DNA of 64,000 bases from Viridibacillus sp050278625. Lineage in GTDB: Bacteria; Bacillota; Bacilli; Bacillales_A; Planococcaceae. The notes beneath the pieces were generated by a model. It saw only the letters and a list, made by a program, of their open reading frames with translations. It was not told the DNA's origin and ran no database searches. The translations under genes were made by a program, and so were the position numbers. Positions 44,601-55,536 of this stretch are shown in pieces. The stretch spans positions 1-64,000 of the forward strand of contig NZ_JBNNTI010000016.1 of NCBI RefSeq assembly GCF_050278625.1, in the 5' to 3' direction. The number at the start of each line of letters is the position of its first letter. The stretch's first letter is position 1.

Positions 44601-47600
44601 AATTGATTTGCTTTGCTGTTTAATTCGCCATAAGACATTTTTTCATCCCTGCATTCCAAAGCAATCTCGTCCGGTGTAATTGACGCACGCTTTTCAACCA
44701 GTGTGTGGATGGTTTGATCATGTTCATAAGTCATCTCAGTTGAATTGAACTCATGTAAAACCTTGTTTTTCTCTGCTTCGGAAAGCACTTCTAGGTCTTT
44801 TATCTTCAACTCAGGAGATTGAACTACTTCATTCAAGATGTTTACATAGTGGCTTGCGAGATTTTCAATCGTTAACTTAGAAAATAAATCCGTGCAGTAT
44901 TCTAGGCTAAACGATATCTTATCCGAACGCTCAAGAACATCCATGGATAGATCATATTTAGCAGTATTACTTTCCAATTGATAGAAGTCTAGGTCCAGAT
45001 CACCCATGTGGTTGATGTTCTGACTATTGTTGTGCAGTGAGAACACGACATCAAATAATGGATTTCTACTTAGATCACGCTGAAGATTTAGCTTCTCTAC
45101 CAGGTCATCAAATTGATAATTCTGGTTGTCATAAGCCGACAGCGTATTCTGTTTTACTTCTTGTAAGAACTGCATAAATGTCTTTTCGCCCGAAGGTTGA
45201 TTCCTCAAAGGCAACATATTGACAAACATGCCGATCATATCTTTCAAGTCATCATGATGTCTACCAGCAATAGGAGTACCTATTACCATATCTTCTTGAC
45301 CAGTGTATTTGTACAGTAAGGTATAAAATGCCGATAGCATAAGCATATGCAATGTTGTTCCATTGCCAGTTGACATCTTTTTAAGATGTGAGCTTAATGA
45401 CGAGTCCAGCTCAAAATCCAACCTGGTTCCCTTGAAACTTTGTACGCCAGGACGTGGCCCTTCCGTTTGTAGCTCCAGAACTGGGATTTCATCCCCCAAA
45501 ACCTCTAACCAATAATCTTCTTGCTCTCTTAATGCTTCCTTCTGCAACTCATCATTTTGCCATACTGCAAAATCTTTGTACTGGATTCCAGGCTCCGGAA
45601 GCTCCTTACATTGGTAGAAAGCGGTGAATTCCTGAATCATTATATTCATAGACAGACCATCTGCGATGATATGATGCATATCCATCAATAGTACATGCTC
45701 ATTCTCTGCAATCTTAGCAAGTCCCACTCTGAACAATGGAGCTTGGGATAAGTCGAACGGACGAACAAATTCTCTTTGAATTTCACTGATATCTCGTCCT
45801 GTACCCAGCAGTTGACTAATGACAACACCCACATCACTATGGATTCTTTGAACAATCTGGTCCTCGACCATTTCAAAAGCAGTACGTAGTGCCTCATGTC
45901 TTTGTGTCAGCTTTTTAACAGCTTCCTCCAGCCTATCCATATTTATTTTGCCTTTTAGAGACATAGCCACTGGCATATTGTAGCTCGTATCAATGCTATC
46001 GAACTGACAAATAATGTACAGTCGCTTCTGCGCAGAGGATACTGGATAATACTCTCTAGGCTCAGCAGGCTTGATGGAAGTGTGTAAAGTGCGCTCCTTG
46101 GATTCAATGTAATCCGCCAACTGTTTAATCGTTGGACTATTAAATAATTCGCTAAGCGGCAGATCTACATTTAAATGCTTGTGCACTTTGGACACAAAAG
46201 CGGCACCACTCAGAGAATGTCCTCCTATTTCAAAGAAATTATCTTGAATACCAATCTCATTATCTAGACCGATAACTTCCTTCCATAGCTCAACCAGCTG
46301 CTCCTCAAGCGGCGTGGAAGGTGGAATATACTCTGTTTCAGTATGGCTGTCACCGCTTGGCTCTGGTAATGCCTTCAAATCTATTTTTCCATTCGGACTA
46401 AGCGGCATTTCTTCAAGCTGTACAAAATATGTCGGCACCATATATTCAGGAAGCTCTTTTAAAAGATGCGTGCGCAATTCTTTAAAAGTAACCTCAGAGC
46501 AAACAGTAACGTATGCGCATAAATACATGCTACTTTTTCCCTCTCTTGCAGTTACTACAGCTTCTTTAACTGCTTCGTGCCTAACTAATTGCTTTTCAAT
46601 TTCGCCTATTTCAATTCGATGGCCTCTAATCTTAACCTGGTTATCGTTTCTACCAATGTATTCTATATTTCCATCTGGAAGATATTTCGCGATATCCCCT
46701 GTCTTATACATTTTCGCACCATCTACAAATGGGTTATTGATAAACCGCTCATTAGTTAACTCACTTTGATTCAAATATCCTCTAGCTACTCCGTCACCAG
46801 AAATATAGATTTCACCTTGCAAATTTGTCGCTACTGGTTTGAGATACTTGTCTAAAATATAGATTTGAGTATTGTCTATCGGTATTCCGATAGGAACAGA
46901 AACCCCATTATCTTTTTCAGTTTCATACTTATAAATCATACAACCAACGGTAGCTTCAGTCGGTCCATACTCATTGTAGATTTCTATTTCTTCGTGGAAA
47001 CTATTTACCACTTCTTTAGCTACAGTAACCTTCAGATTATCCCCACCGACAATCATTTTCTTCACAGAAGAATGACGATTGTCCCCATCCTTAATCAAGG
47101 TTAAATGTGCAGGAGTTAATTTTACGATCGTTGCTTTATTCTCTTTTAGAACTTTATCTAAAATAAATTCCTTTCCATCTCCAGAATAAATAACGATCTG
47201 ATTACCAGAAATCAATGGCGTGAAGATAGATGTCACGGTCAAATCGAAAGAAATCGAAGAATACAAAGCGAATACTTCATTTTCATCCAAGTATGTTTTC
47301 TTCGCCCACCAAATGTAATGGACCAAGTTTCGCTGTTCAATCATTACTCCCTTTGGTTTACCTGTAGAGCCTGACGTGTAAATAATATACGCCAAATCTT
47401 GAGCGCTACCTATTTTCTTAAGATTAGAGCTATCACCTTCATACAAAATCGAATCATTCAAATCGATAAGATCTGCATCTAATTCAGCAAAACGTTCTAT
47501 CAGCGGTTTCTCAGTCAATACGATTCTAGCCCCACTGTCTTCAAACATATATTGAATACGTTCCTGCGGGTAATCCGGGTCTATTGGGAGATACGCGCCC

Positions 47601-50600
47601 CCAGCTTTGACAATGGCCAACATAGCTGTAACCATCTCTATCGAGCGTTCTGCGATCAGTGCAACAACTACATCTCTACCTACACCTTTATCCCTTAGCA
47701 CTCTCGCCAATTGGTTCGATCGTTCATTAAGCTCCTGATATGTCAGACATTCGCTTTCACATTCGACTGCGATACGTTCAGGTGTTTTTTCTACCTGTTG
47801 CTCAAACAGCTCTTGTATCGTTTTATCCATTGGGTATTCTGCTGTCGTACTATTATATCCAAATAAAATCTGTTCTTTTTCCACCGCTGACAGCAACTCA
47901 ATCTCCGCTAGCTTTAGATCAGGATTATGGACAATTTGCTCAAGTACATAAATAAAATGCGATGCAAATCTTTCCATAGTCACATCTTTAAACAACTTTG
48001 TGCAATACTCCAACAGGAACTGTATGACCCCGCCGTTTTCCTCCGCATTCAGCGTGATATCGAACTTCACGGCTTGATTATCAAGTTTGACTGACTCAAA
48101 TCGTAGTCCTTCTAATTCCAGTCTTCGTTCATCCGTATTTTGAAGTACAAACATAGTATCAAAAAGAGGATTTCTCTCTTTATCCCTATGAATATGTAGC
48201 TTCTCAACAAGCTGCTCGAACTGATAATCAGAGTTTTCAAAAGCCGCTAGTGTATTTTCTTCTACTTCCCGTAAGAAGCTGCTGAATGTCTTTTCATCAT
48301 CGGGCTGATTTCTCATTGCTAGCGTATTCACGAACATACCAATCATTTTTTTCAAATCTGCATGTGACCTACCCGCGATAGGTGAGCCAACAACGATATC
48401 CTGTTGACCTGTATACTTCTGCAAAAGAATATTATAGCTTGCCAGCAATACCATATAGAGAGTGGTTCCCGTCTTTCTAGCGAGTATATTCAACTTGTCA
48501 GTAAGTACCTTATCCAGTTCAAAAGCCAATCTCTTTCCTTCAAAGCTTTGAACTGCCGGTCGCAAATAATCTAAAGGCAGATTAAGAACAGGAATTTCTC
48601 CAGCAAAAGAGTCTAGCCAATATTGCTCCTGCTGTTTGATCGCCTCTGTCTCGAATAGTTTGTACTGCCATTGCGAAAAGTCTTTATATTGTACGCTAAT
48701 TGGAGATAATTCTTTTCCTTCATATAATTGAACAAATTCATCTACCAATATGCCCATAGTTATCCCATCGGAAATGATATGGTGCATATCGAACAGAAGT
48801 AGATGCCTTGTCTCATCAAGCTTGGCGATTCCAACTCTTAACAACGGTGCTTTCTGTAAATCAAAATATTGAATAAAGTTTTTAATAGCATTATCAATAT
48901 CATGCTCTTCCACTTCAAAATGACTTAATGTGAACTCTGCCTTCTCATGAACGATCTGAACTACTTTCCCATCGACCATGTCAAAAGAAGTACGTAACAG
49001 TTCATGTCTTTTTATTAATTGTTGAAGTGTAAGATCTACCTTGCTTAAATTCAGCTTACCTTCAACGATAAATGCCGCAGGTATGTTGTAACTTGTCCCG
49101 ATTCCTTCGAATTGACTTAGGATATACAGCCTCGTCTGTCCAGCAGATGCTATATAATACTCTCTTTCTTCTTGAAGCTCGATTGGTGCATATTGTTGTT
49201 TTCCTGAATGGATAATATAAGCAGCCAACTCTTCAATTGTTGGTCCTTTAAACAATTCCCGCAGAGGTATCTCTACTTCAAATTCTTTATGCAGCTCCGC
49301 CATTAATACAGCCGCTTTTAAGGAATGCCCTCCGAGTTCAAAGAAATTATGTGTAACACCGATGCCTGTAATTCCTAACAACTCTTCCCATATAGGAATC
49401 AGCTTCTCTTCGATGTCATTTGATGGTCCTTTGTAAGAAGATCCTATATCTATATTTCCTTCGACCTCTGGTAACTCATCCACATCAATTTTACCGCTAA
49501 TTTTCAGTGGTAATCTGTCGAGCTTGATAAAGTACGAAGGAACCATATAATTTGGTAGATCCATCAGGAGAAACTTTCTGATTTCCTCTTGATTTAGTTC
49601 TGTATCCGATGTGAGATACGCACATAAATATTTGTTATGATCATCACCCTTCTGGACAACAACAACTGATGTTACACCGTCATATTTCATAATCCGGGTT
49701 TCAATTTCACTAATTTCTATTCTAAACCCACGAATTTTCACTTGAGTGTCTATACGACCCAAAAACTCAATGTTTCCATCACTCAGCCAACGTGCGCGAT
49801 CTCCCGAACGATACAACTTTTGATCCATCGCCAGCTCGCCATAAAGCTCAGTAGGAACGTCCACAAACTTCTCTGCCGTCAGCTCTGGATTATTCAAATA
49901 TCCTCTCGCCAATCCATCACCTCCGATAAATAACTCTCCAGGAACACCCACTGGGCACGGTTGATGGTTTTTATCAAGGATATAAACGCTCGTATTACTT
50001 ATTGGTTTACCGATAGGAATCGTACTTGTATACTCCTTGTTAATCGGGAAACATGCAGTAAATGTCGTGTTTTCGGTTGGACCATATCCATTAAGAATGG
50101 TGAGATCCTTGCAACTATTCCTCACCGCATTGATATGTACAGGCGATAATACATCACCTCCAACCAAGAGATATTTAAGAGTCTCGAACATCTCCGGTCT
50201 GACTGCGGATAACTGGTTAAACAGTGGTGCTGTCAACCACATCGTACTAATCTCCAGATCCAATATCACTTTATGCAATTTCGCAGCGTCTAAAATGATA
50301 TCTTCATTCACAAGACACAACTGCAATCCATTTAATAGCGCACCCCAAATTTCAAAGGTAGAGGCATCAAATACCACAGATCCGGTCTGAAGTATTTTGT
50401 CCCCAGCTTCAAACGTTACATAATTCGTATCTTTCACTAATCTTATTACACCGCGCTGTTCAATCATGGTTCCTTTAGGTTTCCCAGTTGAACCGGAAGT
50501 GTAAATAATATAAGCCAAATCAGAAGGTTTATAAATAGTAGTAATTTGGCTTGCCTTTGTCTCCCAGAGACTGCGATGCTGCAAGCTGATATCGAGACAT

Positions 50601-53600
50601 TCACCAGAAAAATCAATACCAGCAGGTGGATCGCTGGATACTAACAGCAGCTTACACCCACTATCCTCCAACATATATTGCATTCTTTGTTTAGGATACA
50701 CTGGGTCTATTGGTAGATATGCGCCACCAGCCTTGATGATACCTAGGATACCGACGACCATTTCCAATGAACGCTCTGCCATGATAGCCACGATGCTTTG
50801 AGCCCTAACACCGCGCTCCCTTAATACTTCACCAATTATATTAGCCTTGTCATTAAGCTCTTTGTATGTCAAACGATTGTCTCCAAACACTACCGCTGTT
50901 CTATCAGGATGTTGCTCTGCCTGTTCTTCAAACAGCTCACTTAACGTTTTTTCTCTTGGATACTCACTTGTAGTGTTGTTAAAATCATGCAATACCTGTC
51001 TAATTTCATTGGCTGACATGAGACTGATCTCTGCAAGCCTGTTGTTCAAGTTTGTAGGTACTTTTCTTAATAAGTAAAGGAAATGTGTTGCCATTCTCTC
51101 AACTGTGTCACGTCTGAACAGCTTAGTACAATACTCCAATGTAAAGTAGATACGTCCCTTTTCTTCACGGGCACTTAACGTCATGTCAAACTTGGAGATT
51201 TGAGCATCAAACTCGTATGTCTGGAACGCAAGATCACCAAATTGTACTGGAGCAGTTTCAGTATTTTGCAGAACAAACATAATATCGAATAAAGGATTTC
51301 TACTAGCATCTCTTGTTTTCACTTTTTTCTCTACGAGAAGCTCAAACGGATAGTCTTGATTTTCAAAAGCCTTCAATGAGTTACGCTTTACGTTTTGCAA
51401 AAACTGTCTGAACGTTAATTCATCAAGAGCATTATTTCTCATCGCCAACGTATTAACGAACATTCCCATTGTGCGCATCGTCTCTGCATGTTGTCTCCCC
51501 GCTATAGGTGATCCAATCACGATGTCCTGTTGTCCTGAATATTTCGATAAAAGTAAATGGTAAGCTGACAAAAGTACCATATACAAAGTAGTTCCCGTGC
51601 CATTTGCCAGTTCATAAAGTGCCTTGCTATCTTCAACATCTAATTCAAATGCGAAGTTATCACCTTCAAAGCTTTGTACATGCGGACGCGCCTCATCAAT
51701 AGGCAGATCCAATACAGGTACATCACCTTCAAACGTATCTAGCCAATATTGTTCTTGGCTTTTCATAATCTCCGACTCTTGTATAGTATTCTGCCATATA
51801 GAGAAATCTTTGTACTGTATTTCAAGCTCAGGCAAATCTTTCCCCTCATAAAGATCGATAAAATCTTGTATAAATATAGACAGAGAAACTCCATCCGATA
51901 TAATGTGATGCATATCGAATAGAAGGACATGCTTGTGTTGATCTGTTGCTACAAGCTGGCATCTCAGCAACGGAGCTTGTGATAAATCAAATGGTCTTAC
52001 AAACTGCTTCATCAACTCTGGGATTTCATGTTCTCCCGCCTGAGACATCTCTAGCTTAATATCAACCTTATCGTGTACTCTCTGTACAATTTCGCCTTTA
52101 TTGTTATCAAAAGACGTACGAAGCCCATCGTGCCTTTGGATTAACCTCTGAAGCGTTGTTTCAAATCGCTCTCGACTTAGTTTTCCTTCAATGAGTACAG
52201 CCCCAGACATATTATAGTTCGTATTGGATTCTTCCATCTGGCTTAGAATATAAAGCCTTTTTTGTGCAGATGACACAGGATATGTTTCTCGAATCTCAAC
52301 AGGCTGTAATGCTGTATATTTGTTTGTATCTGCGTTTTCAATAGCCTTTGCCAATTCACGAATAGTTGGATTCTCAAAAATAAGACTTACGGTGGCATGC
52401 ACTTCCAGTTCCTTATGAATCTTTGAAACAACAGTCATCGCTCTTAAGGAATGTCCACCCAGTTCAAAAAAGTCGTGATCAATCCCTATAGGCTCGATCC
52501 CAAGTACTTGCTGCCATATAGCCGCCAATTCCTTTTCCAACGTAGTAGAAGGCTCGACGTATTCTACACCCATGCTCATTACCAAATCCGGTTCAGGCAA
52601 TTCTTTTCGGTCCAGCTTTCCGTTAGCAGAAAGTGGTAATTTTTCCATCTGAACAAAAAAGGAAGGAATGCTATGGCTCGGCAACCTTTTTGCCAAAAAT
52701 TGTTTTAGTTCTCTTATCGAAACTTCTTCTTCCCGCGTTACATATGCACATAAATAAGAACTTCCACTATCGTCCTTCTTCACTATGACAGCCGCTTCTT
52801 TAACGACCGGATGATCCACTAATTGTTTTTCAATCTCACCTAGTTCAATTCTGACCCCGCGGATTTTCACTTGGTGATCTAATCTACCAAGATACTCAAT
52901 ATTTCCATCGTCCATCCATCGGGCAAGATCTCCCGTTCTATACATTTTTGTACCCGGCGTGAACGGATTAGAGACAAATTTCTCTGCCGTTAGTTCACTA
53001 CGGTTTAAATATCCTCTAGCCAAGCCTTCTCCGGCAATACATAGCTCCCCAGCAACTCCAACAGGCTGAAGTTTCCCAATGTTATCTACGATATATAATT
53101 GAATATTATCAATTGGTTTGCCTATTGGGATAATGTCGAGCTTGTCACCAGTCGAGCAATTGAAATATGAAACATCAATGGCTGCCTCTGTAGGACCGTA
53201 CAGGTTAATGAGTCGAGCTTGCGTTGTTTCATAGAAAAGTTTGTTGAATTTTTCTGCCTGTTTCGCCAGCAATGCCTCTCCACTACAAAAGACTTTCTTT
53301 AAGCTTTCCAACTTAGCCAATCCATCCATATCTTCAATATAGTCCAAGAAAATGTTTAACATTGATGGAACAAAATGCATGGTGCTTACTTTGTATTTAT
53401 TTATGCATTCGACAATAGTCCTTGGATCTTTTTCTCCTTCTGGCTCAAGGAAGCACACAGTCGCTCCTGTAATTGCCCACCAAAACATCTCCCATACAGA
53501 GACATCAAAGGTATAAGGAGTCTTTTGCATAATCACATCCGACTCATGAATCGGATATGCCGTTTGCATCCAATTTATTCTATTCACAAGAGAATAGTGG

Positions 53601-55519
53601 GCAATCATAGCTCCTTTAGGCTTACCCGTTGAACCTGATGTATATATGACATAAGCCAAATCCTCAGAGGTTCCAATTGGATTAAGATTAGATGAATCAC
53701 CTTCATACAGTGCTGATTCATCCACAGCTATCATCTGTACATCAAATGAATAGTGATGAATCAAATGCTTCTGTGTCAACAAAAGATCCGCTCCGCTGTC
53801 TTCTAAAATAAATTGTATACGATCCTGTGGAAATTTAGGATCAATCGGCAAGTAAGCACCGCCAGCTTTGCTAATAGCCATGATAGCCGTAATAATTGAG
53901 AGTGAACGTTCAACAATCAAGGCTACAATCGTATCTCTACCTACTCCCTTGCTTCTTAATATTCTCGCCAGTTGATTAGAACGCTCGTTTAATTCTCGAT
54001 AAGTGAGCTTATCATCCCCGCACATTGCAGCTATATGTTCGGGCAGCTTCTCAACCTGATGTTCAAATAGTTCATGAATAGTGGCGCTCTTAGGATATTC
54101 TACAGTTGTGTCGTTGAATTCGATCTTTATTTGTCGCTCTTCATCTTCGGTTAGAATATCAATCTCAGATAACAACAAATCGTAGTTGCCAATCATAGCC
54201 TCCAATATGTTCAAGAAATGCTTAGCCATTCTCTGTACAACTACAGCATCAAACAACCCTTCTATATAAGCAAACCTAATCTGGATATCATCAAAGAGCT
54301 CTACTTCAACAGTAAGATCAAAGTTCGTTTGTTCAAATATGGAATAATCAATTACTTTTAATCCACTTTTCCCTTCCATCAACTGCTTTTCAAGCGGATA
54401 GTTCTCTATTACGAGGATTGAATCAAACAAGGAGCCCTGCGCCTCAACCTCACTGTAGGATTTAATATCTACCAAAGAGGTATTTTCATAGAATTCCCTC
54501 TCACGTATGCCTGCCTCTACCTTCTTGACGAGATCATATACTCTCTCGTTGCTTTCTGCCTTTACCCTGAGCGGAGGCGTATTAATAAACAGCCCCACCA
54601 TGTTGTCCAAACCTTCAACACGTGCATTTCGTCCAGATATAGTCGTTCCAAACACTGCATCAAGAGTATTATTATATCGCTGCAATAAAATTCCCCATGC
54701 TGTATATAGAATAGTCGCTGTAGTAGTTTTTAACTCCCTGACAGCCTTCTGCATTTGTCTATTGGTTTCAGCCGATAACGTAATACTGTAGCTACTCGGC
54801 TTAGAAATATTTTTGTCCATTTTACTGCTAATCGGCAGAAGCGTTTTTGTATCAAAGCCCTTTAAATATTGCCCCCAAAAATCCTTTTGCCCCGATTGAT
54901 CCTGCTGACGGTTCCATTCAAGAAACTTCTTATATTTATTTTTCACAATGACACGTGGTTCTTGGCCATCATGCAGCGCATTGTATGTCTGAAAAAACTC
55001 TTTCAGCAGGATTCCATTGCTCCATCCATCCAAAAGGATATGATGATTCGTTAGAAACATTTGATAAAGTCCTGCCTCTAGCTTACAAAGAGTTATTCTA
55101 TACGGTTCACTACTAATATCGATGTGCCCTACTTTATCTTTCATTTTAATCTGCTCAAGTAAATGATGCTTTCTTTCCTCATCTGCCTCACTCGCTAGAT
55201 CGTGTTCTGTTATAGGTAAGAGATGCTCTTTCAAAACGATTTGTAGGGGATTAGCTAATTTATCCCATCTATAAATAGTTCTCAGCATTTCATTAGATTT
55301 CGTCACTAACTGCCATGCTTTAGCGAATAGATTACTATCTATGTCACCAACTAATGTCAAAACTAATTGTTCATAGTATAACTTGCTGTCAGGTTTCTCT
55401 AAATAATGGAATAACATTCCTTCCTGTAACGGACTCAACGGGTAAATATCTTCTATATTTTTCTTTTCAAGCTTTTTTACATCTACATTTTTCTTCTCAA
55501 GCTTTTTCACATCTATCAC
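41630..55519 (-). CDS. NRPS2: four C-A-T modules plus terminal C domain
   Basis: A 4629-residue peptide synthetase from GTG 55519 (after GGAGGAG). C1 (active motif HHILLDG, about 160) starts with YPLSPLQEGM, as in C domains that follow an epimerase. A1 about 470-970, T1 about 1020; C2 HHIISDG about 1208, A2, T2 about 2060; C3 about 2248, A3, T3 about 3100; C4 HHIIADG about 3286, A4, T4 about 4130; C5 HHIASDG about 4313. T motifs are GGHSL. Codes by eye: A1 DVWHFSLID (Ser), A2 DAFWLGGTF (Val), A3 DLTKIGEVG (Asn), A4 DAVQLAHVD (unassigned). There are no internal epimerases. The C-terminus EDFDAEFDNDDFV is an acidic tail. A 27-bp tandem duplication near the N-terminus repeats DVKKLEKKN. Confidence 0.95.
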   Translation of the reverse strand: MIDVKKLEKKNVDVKKLEKKNIEDIYPLSPLQEGMLFHYLEKPDSKLYYEQLVLTLVGDIDSNLFAKAWQLVTKSNEMLRTIYRWDKLANPLQIVLKEHLLPITEHDLASEADEERKHHLLEQIKMKDKVGHIDISSEPYRITLCKLEAGLYQMFLTNHHILLDGWSNGILLKEFFQTYNALHDGQEPRVIVKNKYKKFLEWNRQQDQSGQKDFWGQYLKGFDTKTLLPISSKMDKNISKPSSYSITLSAETNRQMQKAVRELKTTTATILYTAWGILLQRYNNTLDAVFGTTISGRNARVEGLDNMVGLFINTPPLRVKAESNERVYDLVKKVEAGIREREFYENTSLVDIKSYSEVEAQGSLFDSILVIENYPLEKQLMEGKSGLKVIDYSIFEQTNFDLTVEVELFDDIQIRFAYIEGLFDAVVVQRMAKHFLNILEAMIGNYDLLLSEIDILTEDEERQIKIEFNDTTVEYPKSATIHELFEHQVEKLPEHIAAMCGDDKLTYRELNERSNQLARILRSKGVGRDTIVALIVERSLSIITAIMAISKAGGAYLPIDPKFPQDRIQFILEDSGADLLLTQKHLIHHYSFDVQMIAVDESALYEGDSSNLNPIGTSEDLAYVIYTSGSTGKPKGAMIAHYSLVNRINWMQTAYPIHESDVIMQKTPYTFDVSVWEMFWWAITGATVCFLEPEGEKDPRTIVECINKYKVSTMHFVPSMLNIFLDYIEDMDGLAKLESLKKVFCSGEALLAKQAEKFNKLFYETTQARLINLYGPTEAAIDVSYFNCSTGDKLDIIPIGKPIDNIQLYIVDNIGKLQPVGVAGELCIAGEGLARGYLNRSELTAEKFVSNPFTPGTKMYRTGDLARWMDDGNIEYLGRLDHQVKIRGVRIELGEIEKQLVDHPVVKEAAVIVKKDDSGSSYLCAYVTREEEVSIRELKQFLAKRLPSHSIPSFFVQMEKLPLSANGKLDRKELPEPDLVMSMGVEYVEPSTTLEKELAAIWQQVLGIEPIGIDHDFFELGGHSLRAMTVVSKIHKELEVHATVSLIFENPTIRELAKAIENADTNKYTALQPVEIRETYPVSSAQKRLYILSQMEESNTNYNMSGAVLIEGKLSRERFETTLQRLIQRHDGLRTSFDNNKGEIVQRVHDKVDIKLEMSQAGEHEIPELMKQFVRPFDLSQAPLLRCQLVATDQHKHVLLFDMHHIISDGVSLSIFIQDFIDLYEGKDLPELEIQYKDFSIWQNTIQESEIMKSQEQYWLDTFEGDVPVLDLPIDEARPHVQSFEGDNFAFELDVEDSKALYELANGTGTTLYMVLLSAYHLLLSKYSGQQDIVIGSPIAGRQHAETMRTMGMFVNTLAMRNNALDELTFRQFLQNVKRNSLKAFENQDYPFELLVEKKVKTRDASRNPLFDIMFVLQNTETAPVQFGDLAFQTYEFDAQISKFDMTLSAREEKGRIYFTLEYCTKLFRRDTVERMATHFLYLLRKVPTNLNNRLAEISLMSANEIRQVLHDFNNTTSEYPREKTLSELFEEQAEQHPDRTAVVFGDNRLTYKELNDKANIIGEVLRERGVRAQSIVAIMAERSLEMVVGILGIIKAGGAYLPIDPVYPKQRMQYMLEDSGCKLLLVSSDPPAGIDFSGECLDISLQHRSLWETKASQITTIYKPSDLAYIIYTSGSTGKPKGTMIEQRGVIRLVKDTNYVTFEAGDKILQTGSVVFDASTFEIWGALLNGLQLCLVNEDIILDAAKLHKVILDLEISTMWLTAPLFNQLSAVRPEMFETLKYLLVGGDVLSPVHINAVRNSCKDLTILNGYGPTENTTFTACFPINKEYTSTIPIGKPISNTSVYILDKNHQPCPVGVPGELFIGGDGLARGYLNNPELTAEKFVDVPTELYGELAMDQKLYRSGDRARWLSDGNIEFLGRIDTQVKIRGFRIEISEIETRIMKYDGVTSVVVVQKGDDHNKYLCAYLTSDTELNQEEIRKFLLMDLPNYMVPSYFIKLDRLPLKISGKIDVDELPEVEGNIDIGSSYKGPSNDIEEKLIPIWEELLGITGIGVTHNFFELGGHSLKAAVLMAELHKEFEVEIPLRELFKGPTIEELAAYIIHSGKQQYAPIELQEEREYYIASAGQTRLYILSQFEGIGTSYNIPAAFIVEGKLNLSKVDLTLQQLIKRHELLRTSFDMVDGKVVQIVHEKAEFTLSHFEVEEHDIDNAIKNFIQYFDLQKAPLLRVGIAKLDETRHLLLFDMHHIISDGITMGILVDEFVQLYEGKELSPISVQYKDFSQWQYKLFETEAIKQQEQYWLDSFAGEIPVLNLPLDYLRPAVQSFEGKRLAFELDKVLTDKLNILARKTGTTLYMVLLASYNILLQKYTGQQDIVVGSPIAGRSHADLKKMIGMFVNTLAMRNQPDDEKTFSSFLREVEENTLAAFENSDYQFEQLVEKLHIHRDKERNPLFDTMFVLQNTDERRLELEGLRFESVKLDNQAVKFDITLNAEENGGVIQFLLEYCTKLFKDVTMERFASHFIYVLEQIVHNPDLKLAEIELLSAVEKEQILFGYNSTTAEYPMDKTIQELFEQQVEKTPERIAVECESECLTYQELNERSNQLARVLRDKGVGRDVVVALIAERSIEMVTAMLAIVKAGGAYLPIDPDYPQERIQYMFEDSGARIVLTEKPLIERFAELDADLIDLNDSILYEGDSSNLKKIGSAQDLAYIIYTSGSTGKPKGVMIEQRNLVHYIWWAKKTYLDENEVFALYSSISFDLTVTSIFTPLISGNQIVIYSGDGKEFILDKVLKENKATIVKLTPAHLTLIKDGDNRHSSVKKMIVGGDNLKVTVAKEVVNSFHEEIEIYNEYGPTEATVGCMIYKYETEKDNGVSVPIGIPIDNTQIYILDKYLKPVATNLQGEIYISGDGVARGYLNQSELTNERFINNPFVDGAKMYKTGDIAKYLPDGNIEYIGRNDNQVKIRGHRIEIGEIEKQLVRHEAVKEAVVTAREGKSSMYLCAYVTVCSEVTFKELRTHLLKELPEYMVPTYFVQLEEMPLSPNGKIDLKALPEPSGDSHTETEYIPPSTPLEEQLVELWKEVIGLDNEIGIQDNFFEIGGHSLSGAAFVSKVHKHLNVDLPLSELFNSPTIKQLADYIESKERTLHTSIKPAEPREYYPVSSAQKRLYIICQFDSIDTSYNMPVAMSLKGKINMDRLEEAVKKLTQRHEALRTAFEMVEDQIVQRIHSDVGVVISQLLGTGRDISEIQREFVRPFDLSQAPLFRVGLAKIAENEHVLLMDMHHIIADGLSMNIMIQEFTAFYQCKELPEPGIQYKDFAVWQNDELQKEALREQEDYWLEVLGDEIPVLELQTEGPRPGVQSFKGTRLDFELDSSLSSHLKKMSTGNGTTLHMLMLSAFYTLLYKYTGQEDMVIGTPIAGRHHDDLKDMIGMFVNMLPLRNQPSGEKTFMQFLQEVKQNTLSAYDNQNYQFDDLVEKLNLQRDLSRNPLFDVVFSLHNNSQNINHMGDLDLDFYQLESNTAKYDLSMDVLERSDKISFSLEYCTDLFSKLTIENLASHYVNILNEVVQSPELKIKDLEVLSEAEKNKVLHEFNSTEMTYEHDQTIHTLVEKRASITPDEIALECRDEKMSYGELNSKANQLAHRLREYGISRNEIVGIMAERSIDIVVAILGVLKAGGAYLPIDPDYPEERIKYMLKDSEAKLLLTYGHLAGRADFGGPVIDIGDKAHYTGDVHNPAHINEATDLSYIMYTSGSTGNPKGVMLTHRGVINISGYYNEMFDLELHKHIVHMANVSFDASIVEIFPPLIYGMTIFILEKEQALDRREFIKFVKDKQIQIAQFVPVTLKELLSYDEKPECLDIVLVAGDKLDDTLKADILSKGYQLTNHYGPTEGTVDSIVAKCDPFTTTIGKPIANTRVYILDKDDNLAPIGVPGELCIAGDGIALGYLNNPTLTTEKFVPNPFQSGEKMYRTGDLGCWEHDGNIKFLGRKDNQIKLRGYRVEPGEIEEQLLKMDEIREAVVIDRTDKTGSKYLCAYIISEQELDLQKIKHYLSQELPDYMIPARFMRIDKIELTSSGKVNRRALPEPDNALDSGIEYVAPTNETEKDLVQMWEQILDVTGIGINHNFFDLGGHSLKATILVSKIHREMNVVVPLNNIFSNPTISELAQYILGAEYSQHIAIQPVGEMPYYPVSSAQKRIYIMWKMNEQSTAYNMSSAMMLEGEINKVKFEDAVKKLVARHEILRSSFELIEGEPVQIVKADAGPEIQFLEAKEEELKELALRFVKPFDLTVAPVFRAALITIEQDKHLMLFDVHHIASDGISLSIMLKDFASFYGGEQLIQPTLHYKDYAVWHNALLQSEEIQKSRQYWIDSFKDFAYTELPIVRNSFGQRQDGVVKQILLDSQWTEAIDNYCKKNSITSSVLVMGAFQMALLRVLDRSELTVGVSAAGRRREEVENMPGMFLNVLLVSSNLNHCSTFIDYLYQLRDRLAQGQEHQDYPYECIYADAKEILNFRPESLFTILFNYLPFKDNKTWEFKGFNVQPYAFEQIEPKYGLTLYVEEQEDSITLDYLFNSNIDESMMMNLVNGFKTVLETVLENDSVSIGQISLQSKEIANTFLEDFDAEFDNDDFV

Positions 55520-55536
55520 AGAAATGCTCCTCCAAT

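Noticed and set aside
43130..44700. Residue assignment for A4 and the NRPS3 A domain (Pro-like or Arg-derived)
   Set aside because: The codes read by eye share some positions with Pro codes but not enough; I left them unassigned.
41630..55519. Plus-strand open frames inside the NRPS region
   Set aside because: All are antisense shadows of long, well-conserved NRPS reading frames and lack their own start signals.
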